Shown: positions 1-5,943 of the stretch, piece by piece
Numbering within the stretch: the first letter of the stretch is position 1
Layout of the letters: the number at the start of each line of letters is the position of its first letter
Source: Patescibacteria group bacterium
GTDB taxonomy: Bacteria; Patescibacteriota; Patescibacteriia; XYB2-FULL-38-15
Length of the DNA: 9,833 bases
Reading direction: 5' to 3'
Assembly: GCA_018818855.1 (NCBI GenBank)
Contig: JAHIRI010000010.1
Coordinates: 1-9,833 of the forward strand
Notes under the pieces: model-generated
The model's database searches: none
Told to the model about the DNA's origin: nothing
Seen by the model: the letters and a program-made list of their open reading frames with translations, nothing else
Position numbers and translations under genes: made by a program

Positions 1-2
1 AG

Positions 3-779
3 ATAGAGCATGAAATTAAAAATTTTGATTGGGGTGGAGAGATAAAAAGTGTTCCGGAAAAAGCAGATTATCTGGCAGTGGTTAATACAAATATCGCCGG
101 TCAGAAAACCGATCGTGTAATAAAACAAACTATCAATCTTGAAACAAATATTGTTGAGGGGGGTTATATAAAAAATAAATTGACCATCACAAGAGCTCAC
201 GAAGGGATAAAAAGAGAATTATTTACAGGAGTGAGGAATGTAGATTACCTGAGAGTTTATGTACCGCTCGGCAGTACGTTGATTTACGCCACAGGCTTTG
301 AAGCCCCACCAGCGGATTTATTTGAAAAACCAGAGAGTGATTATAGAACTGACATTGACTTAAAAAAAAGTGAGGACGACGCCTCGATTGATGCGACGAG
401 CGGAACCATAACAACAAACGAATCAGGAAAAACTGTTTTTGGAAATTGGGTTCTTCTTGATCCGGGAGAAACAGCCACAGTTACCCTGGAGTATATTTTA
501 CCTTTTAGAATTTCGTTGCCGGTTTCCGAAAAAAGTTGGTGGGATGACCTTTCGGAAAAATTTGGCCGTGAGAAAAATTCAGCTGCCGTTTATCAACTGT
601 TGGTTCAAAAACAATCTGGAGTGTCGTCGGCGTTTACGAGCAGTTTGATTTTTCCCAAGGGCTGGCAGCCAGCTTGGCAATCCGGGAGCGGAATAAAAGC
701 TACTGCGGCTTCGATTGAAGCCGGGGGGCAACTCAATTCAGACAGATTTTATTTGTTTGGATTTACCTCAGCGGAATAA
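3..779 (+). CDS. DUF4012 domain-containing protein, C-terminal part (5' end outside window)
   Basis: The reading frame is open from the left edge, so the GTG at 78 is an internal Val codon and not the start; upstream in-frame codons give ...PEKADYLAVVNTNIAG. The stretch YLAVVNTNIAGQKTDRVIKQ, then beta-rich sequence with a DYLRVYVPLGS motif and a FGNWVLLDPGETATVTLEY segment, resembles from memory the C-terminal half of DUF4012 proteins, which are common in CPR bacteria. Members are usually several hundred residues long with an N-terminal membrane anchor, so this is perhaps the last third. DUF4012 function is unknown; a cell-surface location is inferred from the family and from the neighbouring membrane-anchored repeat protein. 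The visible part has no membrane segment and no catalytic motif I recognise. The gene ends with TAA at 777-779 and has no T-rich intrinsic terminator, so read-through into the next gene is possible. Confidence 0.8.
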   Translation: MEHEIKNFDWGGEIKSVPEKADYLAVVNTNIAGQKTDRVIKQTINLETNIVEGGYIKNKLTITRAHEGIKRELFTGVRNVDYLRVYVPLGSTLIYATGFEAPPADLFEKPESDYRTDIDLKKSEDDASIDATSGTITTNESGKTVFGNWVLLDPGETATVTLEYILPFRISLPVSEKSWWDDLSEKFGREKNSAAVYQLLVQKQSGVSSAFTSSLIFPKGWQPAWQSGSGIKATAASIEAGGQLNSDRFYLFGFTSAE

Positions 780-946
780 GGGGGCATTAGGCCGCGGAGC
801 AAACTTTGGATTTTAATCCAGAGAGCAAATGTGGATTATCTAGCCCCTTCTTAGCTCCTCGGCTCGGAAGTGAGAAGATAAGTATTTCTCACTTCACTCG
901 CCTTACGTCGCTAATAAATAATTTAAAAAATAATTAAAGTTAAAAT
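780..946. other. Structured intergenic spacer with several inverted repeats
   Basis: This 167-nt spacer has no convincing ORF. It holds a 10-bp perfect hairpin (arms 867-876 and 886-895, 9-nt loop), a short palindrome TGGATTTTAATCCA at 807-820, and two longer-range complementarities: GGGGC 781-785 with GCCCC 843-847, and 791-800 with 854-863 (9 of 10 bases). The last two cross each other, so they could form a pseudoknot or alternative folds. GAGCAAA followed by TGGATT also occurs twice (797-812 and 823-837) as an imperfect direct repeat. No T-run follows any stem, so none reads as a simple intrinsic terminator. No clear promoter was found. Confidence 0.5.
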
Positions 947-2986
947 ATGGCGGGGACAAAAGAAAAAAAGAAAAAAGAAACTAAAAATCGGGCGGCAAAA
1001 AAAACTGTAAGTGGTAAGGGTGTAAAAATGTTGGGCACGACAAAAGAAATGGTGGAATTGCCGGCCGCAAAAGAAGAAAAAATGATTTCTGGAGTGCGTC
1101 GTTCTGTACTTCCCAAAAAAAATGATGTGCGTTCGAATAAGAAGGAATTAGAAAAAGAATTAAGAGAAATTTATAAAGAACAAGATGGTGAAGATTCGGA
1201 TATGTCTAAAATTTATCATAAGAAAAGAAGTAAGGTAAAAAGATTTCTGGTTGGGGCGTTGATATTTTTTGTGGGCGCGGCCGCACTTTCATGGGCTGGT
1301 TTTTTCTTTTTTGGCCGCGGGCGGGCTTTCAGCGGTGAAAACATAAATTTGGAAATAATTTCTCCCAATACGGCCGCCGCCGGTGAGGCGATTGAATATA
1401 TTATAAAATATCAAAATAATGAAACGGTACCTCTTGGCCAGGCAGAAATAAACGTTAGGCTTCCTAATGATTTTTCGTTTAGTAGCGCGGAGCCAATCCC
1501 TTCGGAAGAAGAAAATATTTGGCGGATTGGAAGCATTGCCGCGGGAAAGGGAGGAGAGATAAAAATTCGCGGCTCACTTTATGGGTCAAACGAAGCATTG
1601 GAGATGACCCGAGCAGTTTTGACTTATAAACCGGCAGATTTTAATTCTGAATTTCAGAAAGTGGCGACAGCCGTGACAAAAATAGGTAATTCTATTTTAG
1701 ATGTTTCTCTTTCTGGCCCGGAAAGAATTTTAACTAATAAAGAAGCATCTTTCAAAATAAAATATAAAAATACGGGCGAAGAGGCTCTTCAAGGAATAAA
1801 GATTTCTGTTGTTGCTCCTGTGGATTTTTCCTTTAAGGAAAAACAGGGAGAAAAAGAAGTGACGAGTTGGGAAATTATTGAAGCGGTGCCAAACGAGGAA
1901 AAAGAAATTGATTTTTCGGGGTCATTTGGAGCGGCGGCTGAAGGGGAAAGGGAATTGAAAGTACAAGTTGGCTTTACTAGGAATGATAAATTTTATTTGC
2001 AAAAAGAGAACAGTTTTAAAACAAATGTTTTGGCCGGAGCAATCCTCTCCACACTTATTTTGAATGGCGATTCTAAAGATCGGGCGCTAAATTTTGGCGA
2101 TACATTAAATTATGCCATTGTTTATCAAAATAAAGATAAAACAGATTTGTCTGATATCGAAATAAAAATGGTTTTTGAATCAACTTCGCAAAATAACAAA
2201 ATGATGTTGGACTGGGCCGCCCTGAAAGACGATTATAACGGAACAGTAGTTGGAACTCAACTTTCTCCCGAAATACGCCAAGGGACAATCACCTGGACAA
2301 AGAGACAGATTACGGGTCTTGGGAAACTTGCGCCCGGAGCGGAAGAAACAATTAACTTTCAATTGAAATTAAAACCATTTTCAGAGTTTCAGGATTGGGA
2401 TACTAAAGATTTTGAGATTAAAAGTTGGGCGGAAGTTAAAATTGGAAAGAACGGTGGGGGCGTGACAGAAGAAGTAATTCAGAGCAACGGGATAAATTTT
2501 AAAATAAATAGTGATTTAAATTTGAAAACCGAGGCGCGATATTTTAATGATGATAATATCGCCGTAGGGAATGGCCCCTTACCGCCGGAAGTTGGGAAAA
2601 CCACGGCCTACAGAATTTTTTGGACAACGACAAATTCTTTGCACGAAGTTGAAAATTTAAAAATAAGCACAACTTTGCCGGAAAATATTAATTGGTCAAA
2701 TAAATATGAGATTACTGCTGGGGAATTGAAATTTGATGAAGCGACTCGCGAAGTGACGTGGACATTAAACCGGATGCCGCTTGATGTCCGAGAGTTAGGA
2801 GTTAATTTTGAAATAACAGTCACGCCGACCGCGGCGGAGAAAGGAAAAATTTTAACTTTGCTCTTGGGAACAAATTTAACGGCTACTGATAAAACAACTG
2901 GCGCCGCGGTTGCAAAGGCTCGTGGGGCGTTGACGTCAAATCTTGATGGCGATCCAGCGGCGGAAGGAAAGGGAATTGTAAAATAA
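947..2986 (+). CDS. Membrane-anchored protein with tandem DUF11-like Ig-fold repeats
   Basis: This is a predicted single-pass envelope protein of 679 residues. Residues 1-99 are lysine-rich and charged, hence probably cytoplasmic. Residues 100-122 (LVGALIFFVGAAALSWAGFF core) form a hydrophobic membrane helix, and the rest is an extracellular beta-rich region. About four repeats are visible, starting near residues 133, 250, 366 and 524. Each opens with an L-x-I/V strand and has a Y-x-I-x-Y-x-N type strand (YIIKYQNN, FKIKYKNTG, YAIVYQNKD; the fourth is degenerate, YRIFWTTTN), followed by LPxx(F/I)xxS-like and W-x-I/L elements. That pattern fits the DUF11 / conserved-repeat family of surface proteins. 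No enzyme motif or sortase signal is visible. The ATG at 947 lacks an obvious Shine-Dalgarno site; ATG 1028 (codon 28), preceded by AAGGG, is an alternative that keeps the helix and all repeats. The gene follows the DUF4012 gene on the same strand, so the two may act together at the surface. The molecular role is unknown. Confidence 0.8.
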   Translation: MAGTKEKKKKETKNRAAKKTVSGKGVKMLGTTKEMVELPAAKEEKMISGVRRSVLPKKNDVRSNKKELEKELREIYKEQDGEDSDMSKIYHKKRSKVKRFLVGALIFFVGAAALSWAGFFFFGRGRAFSGENINLEIISPNTAAAGEAIEYIIKYQNNETVPLGQAEINVRLPNDFSFSSAEPIPSEEENIWRIGSIAAGKGGEIKIRGSLYGSNEALEMTRAVLTYKPADFNSEFQKVATAVTKIGNSILDVSLSGPERILTNKEASFKIKYKNTGEEALQGIKISVVAPVDFSFKEKQGEKEVTSWEIIEAVPNEEKEIDFSGSFGAAAEGERELKVQVGFTRNDKFYLQKENSFKTNVLAGAILSTLILNGDSKDRALNFGDTLNYAIVYQNKDKTDLSDIEIKMVFESTSQNNKMMLDWAALKDDYNGTVVGTQLSPEIRQGTITWTKRQITGLGKLAPGAEETINFQLKLKPFSEFQDWDTKDFEIKSWAEVKIGKNGGGVTEEVIQSNGINFKINSDLNLKTEARYFNDDNIAVGNGPLPPEVGKTTAYRIFWTTTNSLHEVENLKISTTLPENINWSNKYEITAGELKFDEATREVTWTLNRMPLDVRELGVNFEITVTPTAAEKGKILTLLLGTNLTATDKTTGAAVAKARGALTSNLDGDPAAEGKGIVK

Positions 2987-2996
2987 TTTTAGATTT

Positions 2997-3027
2997 AAAA
3001 ACTAATGCTTGATGGGCGTTAGTTTTT
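2997..3027 (+). terminator. Intrinsic terminator after the DUF11-like gene
   Basis: AAAAACTAATGC (2997-3008) and GCGTTAGTTTTT (3016-3027) form a 12-bp stem with one G-U pair and a 7-nt loop. The stem's 3' arm ends in five T. It lies 11 nt after the stop codon. The A-rich 5' arm would also give a T-run on the opposite strand, but no minus-strand gene ends here. Confidence 0.8.
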
Positions 3028-3030
3028 GTA

Positions 3031-3059
3031 TTGACAAATTAATAATTTTAAATTAGATT
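3031..3059 (+). promoter_or_regulatory. Sigma-70-type promoter for the small ORF
   Basis: TTGACA at 3031-3036 is a perfect -35 box. TAGATT at 3054-3059 is a 4-of-6 match to the -10 box, at the optimal 17-nt spacing. The site lies between the upstream terminator and the ribosome binding site, so the transcript would start near 3066 and have a very short leader. That would put the ribosome binding site almost at the mRNA 5' end; the real start may be a few bases earlier. Confidence 0.6.
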
Positions 3060-3065
3060 GATGAT

Positions 3066-3074
3066 AGGAGGAGG
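3066..3074 (+). promoter_or_regulatory. Full-consensus Shine-Dalgarno site of the small ORF
   Basis: AGGAGGAGG ends 6 nt before ATG 3081, an ideal anti-16S match and spacing. It fixes the start of the 72-codon ORF. It stands out because the starts of ileS, ruvA and the 679-residue protein show little or no such site. Confidence 0.8.
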
Positions 3075-3080
3075 ACAGTA

Positions 3081-3299
3081 ATGGATCTCGTTAAGCAGAT
3101 TGCGGCGGTTCGGGATTCGCAGCTCGGGAAGGCTGTTTTGTTTTCTTTGCGACTGGTTCCAGCCGTGGGGCAGTTTTGCTGGGAGACAATCGCACACTGG
3201 TGGGAGGAGAGGAATGCGAAGCGCGGCGTGACGCTTGATGTCGCGAGTATCCGCCAAAATGGCGAGCCGTTTCTGCCGGATCCGAGGCAACATCACTGA
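3081..3299 (+). CDS. Small unrecognised protein (72 aa) in its own GC-rich transcription unit
   Basis: I do not recognise this protein. It is accepted as coding because the ORF sits exactly between a TTGACA promoter, a consensus Shine-Dalgarno site with ideal spacing to ATG 3081, and an intrinsic terminator starting 15 nt after the TGA. The protein opens MDLVKQIAAVRDSQLGKAV, continues through a moderately hydrophobic, probably amphipathic segment (about residues 17-41, with LFSLRLVPAVG then WETIAHWW), and ends in a polar tail rich in Arg, Pro, Asp and His. There is no signal peptide, clear membrane helix, or Cys pair. GC content, counted by hand, is about 57 percent, clearly above the AT-rich neighbours, with codons such as CTC, AAG and CGG. 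It may be a recently acquired or highly expressed gene, a small regulator or toxin-like peptide, or partly a structured RNA; the sequence alone does not decide. Confidence 0.65.
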   Translation: MDLVKQIAAVRDSQLGKAVLFSLRLVPAVGQFCWETIAHWWEERNAKRGVTLDVASIRQNGEPFLPDPRQHH

Positions 3300-3313
3300 A
3301 GTTCGTGGGGGGT

Positions 3314-3342
3314 GAGTGGACCAAATGGTTCACTCTTTTTTT
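3314..3342 (+). terminator. Intrinsic terminator of the small ORF
   Basis: GAGTGGACC (3314-3322) pairs with GGTTCACTC (3327-3335) over 9 bp, including one G-U pair, around an AAAT loop, followed by seven T (3336-3342). This is a textbook Rho-independent terminator, and it closes the plus-strand unit against the converging minus-strand operon. Confidence 0.88.
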
Positions 3343-3349
3343 ATTTAAT

Positions 3350-3373
3350 AAAAAAATCCGCTCAAAGCGGATC
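3350..3373 (-). terminator. Intrinsic terminator after tRNA-Arg
   Basis: On the minus strand ATCCGC-TTTGA-GCGGAT (3372 down to 3356) is a 6-bp stem with a 5-nt loop, followed by seven T (3356-3350, the first shared with the stem). It starts 3 nt beyond the tRNA discriminator base, so it ends the whole ileS-to-tRNA operon. Its T-run lies only 7 nt from that of the plus-strand terminator, a back-to-back arrangement. Confidence 0.85.
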
Positions 3374-3375
3374 AA

Positions 3376-3447
3376 TGCCCTCGGCAGGAATCGAACCTGC
3401 ACCACCTCCTTCGGAGGGAGGCGTTGTATCCATTCAACTACGAGGGC
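3376..3447 (-). tRNA. tRNA-Arg (anticodon CCG)
   Basis: A complete 72-nt cloverleaf can be drawn by hand. The acceptor stem is GCCCTCG with CGAGGGC, with A as discriminator. The D-arm is GTTG-AATGGATA-CAAC. The anticodon arm is CCTCC-CTCCGAA-GGAGG, with CCG at positions 34-36, so it decodes CGG (Arg). The variable loop is TGGT and the T-arm is GCAGG-TTCGATT-CCTGC. The 3' CCA is not encoded and must be added by CCA-adding enzyme. The first tRNA base (3447) directly follows the stop codon of the FemAB-type gene (3450-3448), so the tRNA is probably released from the operon transcript by RNase P. No separate promoter was convincing. Confidence 0.96.
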
Positions 3448-4428
3448 CTATAATATTTTTCTAGCCAGATTGTAAATCGTATACCAGAGTTTGTTGATTG
3501 GTAAATCAAAAGTTCCGGGATAATTTATTTCAAAGCCGCCAAATCCCTTTTTAAAACGGGTGACTCCCGGCCATTTTACCTCACCAATTCCCCAGAAGTC
3601 ATAAAATTTATAGCCAAGGTTTTTTGCTTCGCCAATTATTTCCCAGTGCAAAAAATATGGCGCCATTAAATTTCTAAATTCACTGGACGAAGCACCGTGA
3701 ATATAAGTAGCCGTGTCGCCAAAATATCCGATAATCGCCGCGGCAAGCGGAGTGTCACCAGAATAAACTATTTTTAATTCCGTACGCATGCCGGTTTTTC
3801 CGTCGCCAGAAATTTTTTCAAGCATTGTTTGATAATGTTCTTTGGGGTGAGCGCTGAATTTGTCGCGCTCCGTGGTTGTTTTCATTAATTTCCAAAAATC
3901 TTCAAAATTTTCATTTTTTAAAACAAGATTTTTTTTCTCGGCCAAGCGGATATTGTAGCGGGTTTTTTCGTGCATGGCGGCGAGCAAGTCATCCTCGGAT
4001 TTTGTTAGATCCAAAACGAGCGTGTGTTTGGGCTGGATGGGCGTAATTTCTTGAAACTTAAAATTTGAAACTTGAAACTTTATTGGTGGTTCAAGGCGCA
4101 GGAAGATACCATTCTCTTTTTTGGCGATTTCTGAAATTTTTTCAATCAAGAATTCATAATTCCTAACTCCTAATTCATAATTCATCACTGGTCCGCGTGG
4201 GCAGTAGAAATAATTTTTACGGAAAGGCAGTGAATTTTTTGTAACGCCGAAAATTGCCACCAAATTATTTTGTTCGTCTGATAAACCGAGGCGATATGTT
4301 TTGTGGCCCATTGCTTCTAGAAAATCAAGCCACTCGGCGCTCTGTAAAAAAATCCCAGTCTGAGTTAGCTGGTTTAGTAAAAAATTATTCCAAATCTTTT
4401 TGTCGTCGATTTGTTTAACCGTGGACAT
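3448..4428 (-). CDS. FemAB-family peptidoglycan bridge aminoacyltransferase (FemX-like)
   Basis: This family transfers an amino acid from aminoacyl-tRNA onto the peptidoglycan precursor stem peptide at the cytoplasmic face of the membrane. The 326-residue protein has two GNAT-like halves. Visible family features are the N-terminal FLQSAEWLDFLEAMGHK segment (28-43), PRGP (77-80), the KTRYNIRLAEKK segment (155-166), the HGASSSEFRNLMAPYFLHW segment (244-262), and FYDFWGIGE then GVTRFKKGFGG (275-298). The length matches compact FemX enzymes that lack the coiled-coil arm. Two repeat-derived peptides, NYELGVRNYE (83-92) and KFQVSNFKFQ (117-126), interrupt the first half. ATG 4428 lies 1 nt after the ruvA stop, with AGGA upstream, so translation is probably coupled. 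The stop codon abuts tRNA-Arg. The amino acid donor cannot be told from sequence, and a non-wall acceptor is possible. Confidence 0.87.
   Translation of the reverse strand: MSTVKQIDDKKIWNNFLLNQLTQTGIFLQSAEWLDFLEAMGHKTYRLGLSDEQNNLVAIFGVTKNSLPFRKNYFYCPRGPVMNYELGVRNYEFLIEKISEIAKKENGIFLRLEPPIKFQVSNFKFQEITPIQPKHTLVLDLTKSEDDLLAAMHEKTRYNIRLAEKKNLVLKNENFEDFWKLMKTTTERDKFSAHPKEHYQTMLEKISGDGKTGMRTELKIVYSGDTPLAAAIIGYFGDTATYIHGASSSEFRNLMAPYFLHWEIIGEAKNLGYKFYDFWGIGEVKWPGVTRFKKGFGGFEINYPGTFDLPINKLWYTIYNLARKIL
4051..4080. repeat. Heptanucleotide repeat (TTGAAAC) inside the FemAB-type gene
   Basis: On the plus strand TTGAAAC occurs at 4051, 4065 and 4072, with a degenerate unit TTAAAAT at 4058, giving a tract of four 7-nt units plus TT. 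On the coding strand it reads KFQVSNFKFQ (residues 117-126). Because 7 is not a multiple of 3, gain or loss of one unit would shift the frame, while three units (21 nt) would add seven residues. Confidence 0.75.
4151..4185. repeat. 21-nt-period direct repeat encoding NYELGVRNYE inside the FemAB-type gene
   Basis: AATTCATAATTC occurs at 4151-4162 and again at 4172-4183, 21 nt apart (exactly seven codons). On the coding strand it gives MNYELGVRNYE. Peptides of this type are, from memory, produced by short intergenic or intragenic repeats in many bacterial genomes including CPR; no search was done. Confidence 0.7.
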
Positions 4429-4429
4429 T

Positions 4430-4984
4430 TTATTTTCCTAAATTTTTCAAAGCCGCTTTGATTTTATTTTCCGCGCCTTCCACGTCTTCTCCGATTTTCC
4501 CGACTGCTTCTTGCGCTTCATTTTTTGAATAGCCGAGACGAACAAGAGCGTCAACTATTTCGTTCTCCCCCGAAATGGGTTTTCCCGTTACAAGTCTTCC
4601 TTTCAACTCCAAAATTATTTTTTGAGCTGTTTTTTTGCCGACGCCGGGGATGGTTCCAAGGATAACCAGGTCTCCTTCAGAAACGGCTTTTTCGAGTTTA
4701 TCCAGCTGGTATGCGGAGATTATTTTGTGAGCCATCTTTGGCCCAACTCCAGAGACGTCAATGAGCTGCCAGAAGAACTTTAATTCTTCTACCGTACCAA
4801 AACCATATAGCTCGCGGCCGTCTTCGCGCACATATTCATGGGTAAAAACTTCAATAATTTCTCCAAGTCTATATTTTAAAAGATAAGATTCTGGGAGAAA
4901 AATCTGATAGCCAATACCGCCAGTTTCCAAAATGGCAAAGTGGTTACCTTTGTAAATAATTTTTCCTTTGAGATAGGAAATCAT
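4430..4984 (-). CDS. ruvA: Holliday junction branch migration protein RuvA
   Basis: RuvA tetramers bind four-way DNA junctions and load the RuvB helicase for branch migration in recombination and repair. At 184 residues the protein is close to the usual length of about 190-200. Domain I (OB fold) covers 1-64, starting MISYLKGKI and including GGIGYQIFLP and the family motif ELYGF (58-62). Domain II has two helix-hairpin-helix motifs, IDVSGVGPKMAHKII (75-89) and GTIPGVGKKTAQKII (110-124). After a short linker, the RuvB-binding domain III (about 141-184) is seen as VDALVRLGYSKNEAQEAV. The start lies 4 nt after the NIF3-family stop without a clear ribosome binding site, so coupling is likely. Neither ruvB nor ruvC is in the window, so the Ruv genes are dispersed, or at least not adjacent on this side. 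Confidence 0.96.
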   Translation of the reverse strand: MISYLKGKIIYKGNHFAILETGGIGYQIFLPESYLLKYRLGEIIEVFTHEYVREDGRELYGFGTVEELKFFWQLIDVSGVGPKMAHKIISAYQLDKLEKAVSEGDLVILGTIPGVGKKTAQKIILELKGRLVTGKPISGENEIVDALVRLGYSKNEAQEAVGKIGEDVEGAENKIKAALKNLGK

Positions 4985-4988
4985 AAAG

Positions 4989-5942
4989 TTATTTTTTTGA
5001 TTTGAATCTTTTGATACGGATCAAGCCGGAGCAGGGAATAATCTCAATTCCTTTTTTCTCCAATTCATCCAAAAATAAATTCATGCCGATGGAATCCGAA
5101 GACATGTGCCCGGCGATGATGACGTTGATGTGGGCGGCTTCGGCTTCTTTTTTGTGTTCTTCAGATTGATGCATACCGATAATCGTGCCGACCCCGGCTT
5201 GAGCGAGTTTTTCATAAATTTTTGATGATGGTTCAGTCCCGCCGGTAATTTCCGTGACGGCGACTTTGCCGCAATGATTATCCGGATGGCCGGCGAAAAG
5301 CCGCGGTCCGGCGCCCTGTTTTATTGCTTCTTTGTATTCAGGAATTTCTTTTAATAATTTTAAAATTTCTCCGACATATTCTGGTTTAGCTGCGGTAATT
5401 TTTTTCTTCAAAAAATTGGCGACTAAATTATCGCAAGGCGTATGGACATTTATATAGCTGATCTTTAAAAGGCGGGTAATATCAATCGGACGATAGTGAT
5501 TAACGGGATTGACGCCGCGGGCGACTTCTTCAATCCGTGATTTTTGTATCGCTTCGGCGATATTAATAGGTACGCCGTACTGAGCATAAATCTCCGCCTG
5601 TAGATGCATTACATCGGCTAAACTGGCCAGGGCTTTTCCCCGGGGATGATGTGCTAAGACTAAATCGACACCCAATTTTTCGGCTAGAAAAATTTCATCT
5701 CCTTCCATATCAATTCCGGCAAGAATTTTTTTAATTGGATTTTTTTCAGAATCAAAATGGATTCGGCTATCAAGATATGGATTTGTGAGCGCTTCAAGAT
5801 CAAATTCTTCTTTTTGTTCTTTGCCCAATTTTTCATACTGTTCTTTTTTTCTTTTTAACATTTTCAAAACCGATGCTCTTCCGCGTAAATCAGAGTCAAT
5901 CCCCATTTTTATCGCTAAATCAAAGATTTGTTGAATGGTCAT
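4989..5942 (-). CDS. NIF3 / DUF34-family putative metal-binding protein
   Basis: NIF3-like proteins are widespread dinuclear-metal proteins of uncertain function, sometimes annotated as GTP cyclohydrolase I type 2. I start at ATG 5942, one base after the ileS stop (TAA-T-ATG), giving 317 residues beginning MTIQQIFDLAIKMGIDSDL. An ATG at 5993 would add 17 residues read out of frame from the ileS 3' end and looks like an overlap artefact. Likely metal ligands (numbered from 5942) are the His pair in VLAHHPRG (98-99), H167 and D171 in VHTPCDN, and H279 in AGHMSSDS. D283 in that last motif occupies the place where the related motif GHYxTE carries Glu. The N-terminal 90 residues, with a charged helical stretch (KMLKRKKEQYEKLGKEQKEE), are an extension relative to short NIF3 proteins. 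The physiological substrate is unknown. Confidence 0.87.
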   Translation of the reverse strand: MTIQQIFDLAIKMGIDSDLRGRASVLKMLKRKKEQYEKLGKEQKEEFDLEALTNPYLDSRIHFDSEKNPIKKILAGIDMEGDEIFLAEKLGVDLVLAHHPRGKALASLADVMHLQAEIYAQYGVPINIAEAIQKSRIEEVARGVNPVNHYRPIDITRLLKISYINVHTPCDNLVANFLKKKITAAKPEYVGEILKLLKEIPEYKEAIKQGAGPRLFAGHPDNHCGKVAVTEITGGTEPSSKIYEKLAQAGVGTIIGMHQSEEHKKEAEAAHINVIIAGHMSSDSIGMNLFLDELEKKGIEIIPCSGLIRIKRFKSKK

Positions 5943-5943
5943 A

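Noticed and set aside
78..80. GTG at 78 as the true start of the first gene
   Set aside because: The frame stays open to the left edge, and the residues before it (PEKADYLAV) continue the family pattern, so the gene is truncated by the window.
3048..3405. Minus-strand ORFs of 82 and 104 codons over the small plus-strand gene and tRNA
   Set aside because: They are antisense to an ORF with a full promoter, ribosome binding site and terminator, and the longer one reads through part of the tRNA. They look like GC-rich shadow frames.
3448..3480. Separate promoter for tRNA-Arg inside the end of the FemAB-type gene (TTTACA ... TTATAG)
   Set aside because: The -10-like hexamer lies directly against the tRNA 5' end, so transcription would start inside the tRNA. 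Co-transcription with processing is more likely.
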